This document shows, piece after piece, positions 43,192 to 50,571 of a DNA stretch of 64,000 nt (the first letter of the stretch is position 1; the number at the start of each line of letters is the position of its first letter). This stretch comes from Parvibaculum sp040216885. Lineage in GTDB: Bacteria > Pseudomonadota > Alphaproteobacteria > Parvibaculales > Parvibaculaceae. The DNA is taken from the NCBI GenBank assembly GCA_040216885.1, contig JAVJOG010000014.1, positions 207,865-271,864 of the forward strand, written 5' to 3'. Below the pieces are notes generated by a model. That model saw nothing but the letters and a program-made list of their open reading frames with translations, searched no databases and was not told where the DNA came from. The position numbers and the translations under genes were made by a program.

Positions 43192-45405
43192 ATGCCCGTC
43201 TTTGCCTTCGACCAGATGCCCCTCTTCCTGCTCGGGCTGGCCGCCGTTCTGTTCCTCGGCGTCGAGGCCTGGCGCCGCGCCTCGGCGCGCGCGGCTGCGC
43301 ATCTTGCCGAAATCGAGGTGCTGCGGGCGCGCATCGAGACGCTGCGCGACGAGAAATGGGAAATCGCCGAACGCGAGGCGCGCCTCGCCGATCTCTTGCG
43401 CGCGCAGGGCGACGTCATCATCCGCAAGGATCTGCAGGCGCGCCTCACCTACGTCAACGATGTCTTCTGCGACACTTTCGGCAAGAGCCGCGCCGAGGTG
43501 ATCGGCCGCCCCTTTCTGCCCGACGTTCCCGAAGGCGATGCGCCGCGCATGCTGGCGAGCTTCGCCGGTCTCGCGACGCCGCCCCACCGCATCCGCTTCG
43601 ACGAGCGTGTGGTGACCACGCGCGGCCCCCGCTGGATCGCCTGGGAAGAATTCGCGATCCGCGACGACGACGGCAAGCTCGTCGAGATCCAGTCGGTCGG
43701 CCGCGACGTCACCGATCGCAAGCTGGCGGAGGAAAAGCGCGCCGAGGCCTTGCGCGAGGCCAAGGAAGCCAATCGCGCGAAAAGCCTCTTTCTCGCCGCG
43801 ATGAGCCATGAAATCCGTACACCGATGAACGGTGTCATCGGCATGACGCAATTGCTGCTCGACACCAGGCTCGCGCCCGCCCAGCGTTCCTACGCCGAGG
43901 CCGTGCGCGCTTCCGGCCAGGCGCTGCTCGCCATCATTAACGACATTCTCGACTATTCGAAAATCGAAGCCGGCAAGGTCACGCTCGACGAAGCGCCGTT
44001 CGATCCGCGCCATGTGCTCGAAAGCGTCGCCGAGTTGCTGGCGCCGCGCGCCTTCGACAAGGGCCTTGAAGTCGTCACCGACATTTCGGCGTCGGTCCCG
44101 AAGCGTCTTCTCGGCGACGAGCCGCGCATCCGCCAGATCCTGATCAACCTCGCCGGCAATGCGATCAAGTTTACGGGCGCGGGCGGCGTCGCGCTGCGTC
44201 TCTCCCGCACCGGTTCCCACAGCGGAGACTGTGCCGACCTGCTGCTCGAGGTCGAGGACACTGGCATCGGCATGGACAAGACGAGCCTCGAACACATCTT
44301 CGACGAATTCGCACAGGCCGATCAATCCCATGCCCGCCAGTATGAGGGCACCGGCCTCGGCCTTGCGATCACGCGCCGTCTGGTGCTCGCCATGGGCGGC
44401 CGCATTGAGGTCGAAAGCGAACGCGGCAAGGGCTCGGTCTTCCGCGTTCACCTGCCGCTGAAGGTCGCCGAACAGGCGGCAGGTGTCGCCTCGTTCTCCG
44501 CGCTCGAAGGCGTGCGCGTGCTGATCCTCAACGACCGTCCGTTGCTGGCTGCGGGTCTTGCGCGTGCCGCCGGCGCCGCAGGTGCCGAAACGCATCTCGT
44601 CGCCGATGCCGCCGCCCTCGCTCGCGCGCTCGCCGCCGCGCCCGCCGATGTTTTCATCTGTCCGGCCGACGGGCCGGCCGGCGACGGTGCGGCGCTCGCC
44701 ATCGAGGCGCGCCTTCTGCAACCCGGCATCGGCACGCTGGTGCTGTTGCGCCCGCAGGATCGCGAGCGCCTTGAAGCGCTGACACAAGCTGGAGACGCTC
44801 CCTTCGACGGCTATCTGGTGCGCCCCGTGCGCGCCGCCTCGCTGCTCGGCCGCCTGACCGATCTGCGCGTGCGCGGCTGGGCAGGAAACATCGGCGCGCC
44901 CTATGCGCCGGATTTCGCCGCCGCCGAACCGGAAGCGCCGCCCGCGCCGAAGCCGCGCAAGAAGATGGCCGCCCCCGCACTGTCGCTCTGCGTGCTGGTC
45001 GCCGAGGACAACGATATCAACGCGCTGCTGACGCGCACCCTCCTCGAACATACCGGCCACAAAGTCCGCCTGGCGCGCAACGGCGTCGAGGCCGTCGCCG
45101 CCATCGAAGCCGATGCCGCGGGCGAGATCGACCTCGTGCTGATGGACCTTCACATGCCGGGCATGGACGGCTTCGAGGCGACGGCGCGCATCCGCGCCCT
45201 CGACACGGTGCATGCCGCCCTCCCCATCATCGCGCTGACGGCCAACGCCATGGCCGAGGATCGTCAGGCCTGTCTCGACGCGGCGATGGACGATTATCTC
45301 TCCAAGCCCGTCGCCGCCGACGCGCTCACCGAGGCGCTTGCCGCCTGGGCCGGCCGTCGCTCGGCGCATGGAACGCGCGCTGGCGAAACGGCGAATCTCG
45401 CCTAG
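43192..45405 (+). CDS. Hybrid sensor histidine kinase (PAS, HisKA, HATPase, two receiver domains)
   Basis: The product is 737 aa from the ATG at 43192; one at 43156 is an alternative. One N-terminal membrane helix and a coiled coil precede a PAS domain (about residues 65-180), then the HisKA box SHEIRTPMNGVIG with H206. The ATPase has NAIKFTGAG, DTGIGM and GTGLGLAIT. A middle receiver-like domain (about residues 440-560) lacks the phosphoacceptor Asp (ADVFICPAD), so it is probably degenerate. The final receiver (about residues 600-720) is intact with VAEDNDINALL and D652 in LMDLHMPGMDG. The signal sensed is unknown and no cognate regulator is adjacent. Confidence 0.92.
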   Translation: MPVFAFDQMPLFLLGLAAVLFLGVEAWRRASARAAAHLAEIEVLRARIETLRDEKWEIAEREARLADLLRAQGDVIIRKDLQARLTYVNDVFCDTFGKSRAEVIGRPFLPDVPEGDAPRMLASFAGLATPPHRIRFDERVVTTRGPRWIAWEEFAIRDDDGKLVEIQSVGRDVTDRKLAEEKRAEALREAKEANRAKSLFLAAMSHEIRTPMNGVIGMTQLLLDTRLAPAQRSYAEAVRASGQALLAIINDILDYSKIEAGKVTLDEAPFDPRHVLESVAELLAPRAFDKGLEVVTDISASVPKRLLGDEPRIRQILINLAGNAIKFTGAGGVALRLSRTGSHSGDCADLLLEVEDTGIGMDKTSLEHIFDEFAQADQSHARQYEGTGLGLAITRRLVLAMGGRIEVESERGKGSVFRVHLPLKVAEQAAGVASFSALEGVRVLILNDRPLLAAGLARAAGAAGAETHLVADAAALARALAAAPADVFICPADGPAGDGAALAIEARLLQPGIGTLVLLRPQDRERLEALTQAGDAPFDGYLVRPVRAASLLGRLTDLRVRGWAGNIGAPYAPDFAAAEPEAPPAPKPRKKMAAPALSLCVLVAEDNDINALLTRTLLEHTGHKVRLARNGVEAVAAIEADAAGEIDLVLMDLHMPGMDGFEATARIRALDTVHAALPIIALTANAMAEDRQACLDAAMDDYLSKPVAADALTEALAAWAGRRSAHGTRAGETANLA

Positions 45406-45440
45406 AGTGAAGCCGGTTGAACGGCGCGGGGAATGATTCG

Positions 45441-46871
45441 ATGTCGGTGGCGGAAAGCAAGCGCGACGGCCGCATGAGCTTTGCCGATTTGTGGAAGCTC
45501 TATGCCGAGCCGCGCATGATCATCATGCTGCTGCTGGGCTTCTCGGCCGGTCTTCCCTATCTCCTCGTCTTCTCGACGCTTTCGGCATGGCTGCGCGAGG
45601 TCGGCATCACGCGCACCGAAATCGGCCTGCTGAGCTATGTCGGGCTTGCCTACACGATCAAGTTTCTCTGGGCCCCGCTGCTCGACCGCATCCGCCTGCC
45701 CGTGCTCGACCGCCTTCTCGGCAAGCGCCGCGCCTGGATGATTTTCGCCCAAGGCATCGCGGCCGCCGCCCTCGTCGTCATCTCTTTCAGCGACCCGGCG
45801 GTTTCGCTGGTGCCGGTCGTCTTCGGTGCACTGGTGCTCGCTTTCGCCTCCGCGACTCAGGACATCTCGATCGACGCCTGGCGCATCGAGGCCGCGCCGG
45901 AGGAAAAGCAGGGCGCGATGGCCGCCGTCTACCAGCTCGGCTACCGCTTCGCGTTGATCGGGTCGGGCGCCGGCGCGCTCTATATTGCCGACTTCATCTC
46001 GTGGCAGGCGGCCTATCTTTCGATGGCCGCCCTGATGCTGGTCGGCATCGGCGCGGCGCTGCTTGCGCCCCGTCTGCCGGAAGCGCAAGCGCCGATCATC
46101 GGCGAGGAGGCGATGGCCGAGATCGTCCACCGCTTCCACATGCAAGGCCCGCTCGAAGCTGCCTTCGCCTGGACCTGGCGCGCCGTCATCGCCCCCTTCG
46201 TCGATTTCTTCGGCCGCTACGGCTGGTGGTCGCTTGTCATGCTGGCGCTGATCGGTCTTTACCGCGTGCCCGACTTCGTGATGGGCGTGATGGCCAACCC
46301 GCTCTATATCGACATCGGCTTCTCGCTCTCGACCATCGCCACCGTGGTCAAGGTCTATGGCGTCTGGATGACGATTGCGGGCGCCGTCATCGGCGGCCTT
46401 GCGGTGGCGCGCTTCGGCGTCCTGCGCACGCTGCTGGCCGGCGCGCTCGCCGCCACGCTGACCAATCTCGTCTTCGTCTGGCTGGCGATGCAGGGAGCCG
46501 ACACGACCGCACTCGCCGTCACGATCAGCGCCGAGAATTTCTCCGGCGGTTTCGCCGGCACCTGTCTCATCGCCTATATGTCGAGTCTGGTGAACCACCG
46601 CTTCGCGGCCACGCAATATGCGCTGTTCAGTTCGGCCTTCGCGCTGCCGGGCAAGATACTGGGCGGTCTGTCGGGCGTCATGGTCGACTGGTACGCGGTC
46701 CGCCCCGCCATCGCCGAAGCGCTGGTCGGCGTGGCGCCGGGCCTTACGCCGGCGACCGTCGGTTATGTGCCCTTCTTCATCTCGACCGCGCTGATGGGCG
46801 TACCGGCCATCCTGCTGATACTGCTCGTGATGTGGCACCGGACAAAAATGGAAGCAAAAACAACGATGTAG
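45441..46871 (+). CDS. AmpG-like MFS permease
   Basis: The product is 476 aa with about 12-14 membrane helices. The N-terminal GFSAGLPYLLVFSTLSAWLREVGITRTEIGLLSYVGLAYTIKFLWAPLLDR matches the AmpG family (pieces GFSAGLPYLLVFSTLSAWL and AYTIKFLWAPLLDR). AmpG imports anhydro-muropeptides for cell-wall recycling, fitting the MltA and other wall genes in the window; other solutes are possible. CGGGGA before the ATG at 45441 supports this start over a TTG at 45417. Confidence 0.88.
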   Translation: MSVAESKRDGRMSFADLWKLYAEPRMIIMLLLGFSAGLPYLLVFSTLSAWLREVGITRTEIGLLSYVGLAYTIKFLWAPLLDRIRLPVLDRLLGKRRAWMIFAQGIAAAALVVISFSDPAVSLVPVVFGALVLAFASATQDISIDAWRIEAAPEEKQGAMAAVYQLGYRFALIGSGAGALYIADFISWQAAYLSMAALMLVGIGAALLAPRLPEAQAPIIGEEAMAEIVHRFHMQGPLEAAFAWTWRAVIAPFVDFFGRYGWWSLVMLALIGLYRVPDFVMGVMANPLYIDIGFSLSTIATVVKVYGVWMTIAGAVIGGLAVARFGVLRTLLAGALAATLTNLVFVWLAMQGADTTALAVTISAENFSGGFAGTCLIAYMSSLVNHRFAATQYALFSSAFALPGKILGGLSGVMVDWYAVRPAIAEALVGVAPGLTPATVGYVPFFISTALMGVPAILLILLVMWHRTKMEAKTTM

Positions 46872-46874
46872 GAT

Positions 46875-46890
46875 CGACATCTTGATGTCG
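46875..46890. promoter_or_regulatory. 16-bp palindrome after the MFS gene
   Basis: CGACATC (46875-46881), TT, GATGTCG (46884-46890) form a perfect 7-bp dyad three bases after the AmpG-like stop codon and about 200 nt before the next gene. There is no T-run, so it is more like an operator or weak 3'-end hairpin than a terminator. The rest of the 217-nt gap shows no gene. Confidence 0.35.
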
Positions 46891-47088
46891 CCGTCTGCTG
46901 CGACAAGGAGACCGGCAAGCGTTCTTGCCCGTTAGCTTGGCATCGGGCGGCGATGATGAAAGTATGGCGGCACGACGATGGAAGGCCCGGGTTCGGGTGG
47001 GGCTGAACCGGCGACGCGCGGCGACACGGCCCCGCTTCGTGCGCCGCGTCCCGGCAATGTGAACGATTTGGGTTTAGGGTCCGCAATA

Positions 47089-47997
47089 ATGCCAACGATA
47101 AAAACGGACAAAAGCGGCGGGCCGCTTGCATCGGCGGCTGTGCGCCCGGCGGATGCGGCGGCAAGCTATGGCCGCCGCGGCGATCTCGAAGTCCGTCTCG
47201 CCTCCTCGCCGCGTGAGATCGATGCCGCGCAGGCCATCCGCTACCGCGTCTTCTACGAGGAAATGTCGGCGATCCCCGACGCCGAAACCCGCGCCCGCAA
47301 GCGCGACGCCGACCGTTTCGACGAAATCTGCGATCACCTGCTGGTGCTCGATCATGCACTGGTGCCGGGCGAGGACGGCGAGCTGCCGCCGGAAGATCCC
47401 GAAAGCCTGAAAAAAGTCGTCGGCTGCTATCGCTTGCTGCGTCAGGACGTCGCCGAGCGCCACGGCGGTTTCTACACCGCCAGCGAATACGACATCGCCC
47501 CCTTGCTGGCGCGCCATGCCGATCTCAAATTTCTGGAGCTTGGCCGTTCCTGCGTGCTGAAGCCCTACCGCACCAGGCCGACCGTCGAACTGCTCTGGCA
47601 CGGCATCATGCATTATGTGACCGCGCACAATCTCGACGTGATGTTCGGCTGCGCAAGCTTCGAGGGCACGGACCCGGCGGCCCTCGCCGAACCGCTTTCC
47701 TACCTGCATCATTTCCATGCCGCGCCGGAAGACTGGCGCGTCCGCGCGCGGCCCGAATGCTACGAGGAGATGAACCTCATTCCGAAAGAAGAGGTCGATC
47801 CGCGCGAGGCGTTGCGCGCGCTGCCGCCAATGATCAAGGGTTACTTGCGCGCCGGCTGCTATATCGGCGAGGGCGCGGTGGTCGACCGGCAGTTCGGCAC
47901 CACCGACGTGCTGATCCTCTTCCCCGTCGCGCAGATCTCCGACCGCTACCTGTCGAAGTTCGGCGCCAAATTCGGTACGCCGAGCGGCAGGGGCTGA
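47089..47997 (+). CDS. OlsB-like L-ornithine N-alpha-acyltransferase (GNAT, hemolysin-like)
   Basis: The product is 302 aa from the ATG at 47089. OlsB transfers 3-hydroxyacyl groups from ACP to ornithine, the first step of phosphate-free ornithine lipids. The GNAT-type core is AAQAIRYRVFYEEMSA near residue 45, followed by VVGCYRLLRQDVAE, FLELGRSCVLKPYRTRPTVELLWHGI and a CASFEGTDPAALAEPLSYLHH segment, all typical of the family. It could also be a related amine acyltransferase. OlsA is not in the window. The frame is open back to 46978, but that N-terminus lacks conserved motifs. Confidence 0.88.
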   Translation: MPTIKTDKSGGPLASAAVRPADAAASYGRRGDLEVRLASSPREIDAAQAIRYRVFYEEMSAIPDAETRARKRDADRFDEICDHLLVLDHALVPGEDGELPPEDPESLKKVVGCYRLLRQDVAERHGGFYTASEYDIAPLLARHADLKFLELGRSCVLKPYRTRPTVELLWHGIMHYVTAHNLDVMFGCASFEGTDPAALAEPLSYLHHFHAAPEDWRVRARPECYEEMNLIPKEEVDPREALRALPPMIKGYLRAGCYIGEGAVVDRQFGTTDVLILFPVAQISDRYLSKFGAKFGTPSGRG

Positions 47998-48000
47998 GCC

Positions 48001-50280
48001 TCAGCGGTCGAGATTGTAGGCCGCCAGCGCCGCCATGTTGACGAGATCGGAAACGTTGGCCGTCATCGGCACGATCTGCACCGGCTTTTCGAGGCCGACC
48101 AGCAGCGGCCCGATCAGCGTCGAACCGCCCAGCACGCGCAAGAGCTTGGTCGAGATCGATGCGGCATGGATTGCCGGCATGATCAGCACATTGGCCGTGT
48201 CGGAAAGCCGGCAGAACGGATAAAGCGCCATCGTCTCGCGGTTGAGCGCGACGTCGGCTGCCATCTCGCCGTCATATTCGAAAACGACATTGCGCGTATC
48301 GAGAATGCGCACCGCGTCGCGTACCGTCGCCGGCCGTTCATGCGTATGCGTACCGAAGCTCGAATTGGCAAGCAGCGCCACGCGCGGTTCGTAGCCCAGA
48401 CGCCGCGCCACTTCGGCAGCCTGCGTCGCGATGTCGGCCAGCTCCTGCGCGGTCGGCATCTCGTAGACATTGGTGTCGGCGACGAGCACCGTGCGCCCGC
48501 CCGCCACCACCAGCGTCACGCCGATGGGCTTGCGCCCGTCCACCGCGTCGATGACGCGGCGCACGTCTTCGAGCGCCACCGAATAGGTGCGCGTGACGCC
48601 GGTCACCATCGCGTCGGCGTCGCCGCGCTCCAGCATCAGCGCCGAAAAGATGTTGCGGTCGTTGCTGGTCAGCCGGTGACAGTCGCGATAGAGAAAGCCC
48701 TGCCGCTGCAGCTTGCTGTAGAGAAAATCGGCATATTCGTCGACCTTCTCCGAGGTGCGCGCGTTGCGGATGTCGAGGTCGGTCCGGGGATCGAGCCCCA
48801 TCTGGCCCAGCGTATTGCGGATCTGTTCCTCGCGGCCGACAAGGATCGGCTGGCCGAGCCCGCCATCGCGAAAGGCAAGCGCCGCGCGGATCACGCGCTC
48901 TTCCTCGCCTTCGGCAAAGACGACGCGCTTCGGGTCGCGCCTGACCTTGTCCATGATGACCTGCAGCGTGCCCGCCGTCGGATTGAGCCGCGCCGAAAGC
49001 CGGTTCTTGTAGGCTTCCATGTCGACGATCGGCAGGCGCGCGACGCCTGAATCCATCGCCGCCTTCGCCACCGCCGGCGGAATTTCGCGAATGAGGCGCG
49101 GGTCGAACGGCACCGGAATGATGTAGCCGGGCCCGAAGCGCGGCCGCTCGTCCTGGTACGCCGCGGCCACCTCGTCCGGCACGTCCTCGCGCGCCAGTTT
49201 CGCCAGCGCCTGCGCGCAGGCGATCTTCATGTCCTCGTTGATGGCGCTGGCGCGCACGTCGAGCGCCCCGCGGAAGATGTAAGGGAACCCAAGCACATTG
49301 TTGACCTGGTTCGGATAGTCCGAACGCCCCGTCGCGATGATCGCGTCGTCGCGCACCTGCAAGACTTCCTCGGGCGTGATCTCGGGGTCCGGGTTCGCCA
49401 TCGCGAAGATGATCGGCTTCGCCGCCATCGAGGCGACCATCTTCTGGTTGATCGCGCCCTTGGCCGAGAGGCCGAGAAAGACGTCGCAGCCCACCATCGC
49501 CTCTTCAAGCGTCCGTGCGTCGGTCGTCGCCGCATGCGCCGACTTCCACTGGTTCATGCCCTCGACGCGGCCCTTGTAGATGACGCCCTTGGTGTCGCAG
49601 AGGATCGCGTTGTCGTGCGGCAGCCCCATCGCCTTGATCAGTTCGAGACAGGCAATGCCGGCCGAGCCCGCGCCGTTGACGACGACCTTGATATCCTTGA
49701 TGTCGCGGCCGGTCAGGAAGAGCGCGTTGATGAGGCCGGCCGCGGTGATGATTGCCGTGCCGTGCTGGTCGTCGTGAAAGACCGGAATGTCCATCATCTC
49801 GCGCAGGCGGCTTTCGATGACGAAGCAGTCGGGCGCCGAAATATCTTCCAGGTTGATGCCGCCGAAAGAGGGCCCGAGATAGCGCACGGAATTGATGAAG
49901 GCGTCGACATCCTTGGTGTCGACCTCGAGGTCGATGGAATCGACATCGGCGAAGCGCTTGAAGAGCACCGCCTTTCCTTCCATCACCGGCTTCGAGGCAA
50001 GTGCGCCGAGATCGCCGAGCCCGAGGATCGCGGTGCCGTTCGAGATCACGGCGACGAAATTGCCCTTCGAGGTGTAGTCGTAGGCCGCGTCGGGGTTTTC
50101 GGCGATGGCGCGCACCGGCGCCGCGACGCCGGGGCTGTAGGCCAGAGACAGGTCGCGCTGCGTCGCCATCGGCTTGGTGGCGTTGATTTCGAGTTTCCCG
50201 GGCTTGCCCTGGGAATGGAAGAGGAGCGCTTCCTCGTCGGTAAACTGGCGCCGCTTTTTCTTGCTCATGCGATCGGACAT
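48001..50280 (-). CDS. maeB: NADP-dependent malic enzyme with phosphotransacetylase-like C-terminal domain
   Basis: The product is about 759 aa (ATG at 50280; 50268 is an alternative). It oxidatively decarboxylates malate to pyruvate. The malic enzyme part (about residues 1-430) has LAYSPGVAAPVRAIAENP, FHDDQHGTAIITAAGLINA and the Rossmann block VNGAGSAGIACLELI. The C-terminal half (about 440-750) resembles phosphotransacetylase, with EGEEERVIRAALAF and AGGRTVLVADTNVYEMPTAQ, and is regulatory in known MaeB proteins. It converges with the OlsB-like gene. Confidence 0.94.
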   Translation of the reverse strand: MSDRMSKKKRRQFTDEEALLFHSQGKPGKLEINATKPMATQRDLSLAYSPGVAAPVRAIAENPDAAYDYTSKGNFVAVISNGTAILGLGDLGALASKPVMEGKAVLFKRFADVDSIDLEVDTKDVDAFINSVRYLGPSFGGINLEDISAPDCFVIESRLREMMDIPVFHDDQHGTAIITAAGLINALFLTGRDIKDIKVVVNGAGSAGIACLELIKAMGLPHDNAILCDTKGVIYKGRVEGMNQWKSAHAATTDARTLEEAMVGCDVFLGLSAKGAINQKMVASMAAKPIIFAMANPDPEITPEEVLQVRDDAIIATGRSDYPNQVNNVLGFPYIFRGALDVRASAINEDMKIACAQALAKLAREDVPDEVAAAYQDERPRFGPGYIIPVPFDPRLIREIPPAVAKAAMDSGVARLPIVDMEAYKNRLSARLNPTAGTLQVIMDKVRRDPKRVVFAEGEEERVIRAALAFRDGGLGQPILVGREEQIRNTLGQMGLDPRTDLDIRNARTSEKVDEYADFLYSKLQRQGFLYRDCHRLTSNDRNIFSALMLERGDADAMVTGVTRTYSVALEDVRRVIDAVDGRKPIGVTLVVAGGRTVLVADTNVYEMPTAQELADIATQAAEVARRLGYEPRVALLANSSFGTHTHERPATVRDAVRILDTRNVVFEYDGEMAADVALNRETMALYPFCRLSDTANVLIMPAIHAASISTKLLRVLGGSTLIGPLLVGLEKPVQIVPMTANVSDLVNMAALAAYNLDR

Positions 50281-50458
50281 CCGGAATTTCGGCTGGAGGC
50301 GCGCAAATTCCGGAACACCGCCGGAAGCCCGCCCCTCCGGGTCCCGCCCCGGAAGCCGCTTTGTAGGCTGGCGATCCGTCAATAACAAGCCGCCGCCGTT
50401 GATTCTGCCCGATTTTCGGCGCCCCGGCCCCCTCTTTCAGGCAGCGGCGGTTCTGCGG

Positions 50459-50560
50459 GAGCGTTTCCAGGTGAAGTGGAATCCGGTTCACCGTCCGGAA
50501 ACGCGACAAGACAAAATCTGGAGCGTTTCATTGATTCCACCAAACAATGAAACGCTCTAG
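50459..50560. repeat. Compound two-hairpin repeat element upstream of mutS
   Basis: First hairpin: GCGTTTCC (50461-50468) pairs with GGAAACGC (50497-50504), with GGTGAA (50470-50475) and TTCACC (50487-50492) pairing inside it. Second hairpin: GAGCGTTTCATTG (50521-50533), an 11-nt loop, and CAATGAAACGCTC (50545-50557), a perfect 13-bp stem. Both begin with GAGCGTTTC, so the two halves share a repeat unit. The style resembles the intergenic palindromic repeats of alphaproteobacterial genomes. It ends 12 nt before the mutS start codon. Confidence 0.75.
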
Positions 50561-50571
50561 TCTGCCCCTCC

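Noticed and set aside
43120..45369. 749-residue antisense open frame opposite the hybrid kinase
   Set aside because: The forward strand encodes a full kinase; the antisense frame has only low-complexity sequence typical of GC-rich shadows.
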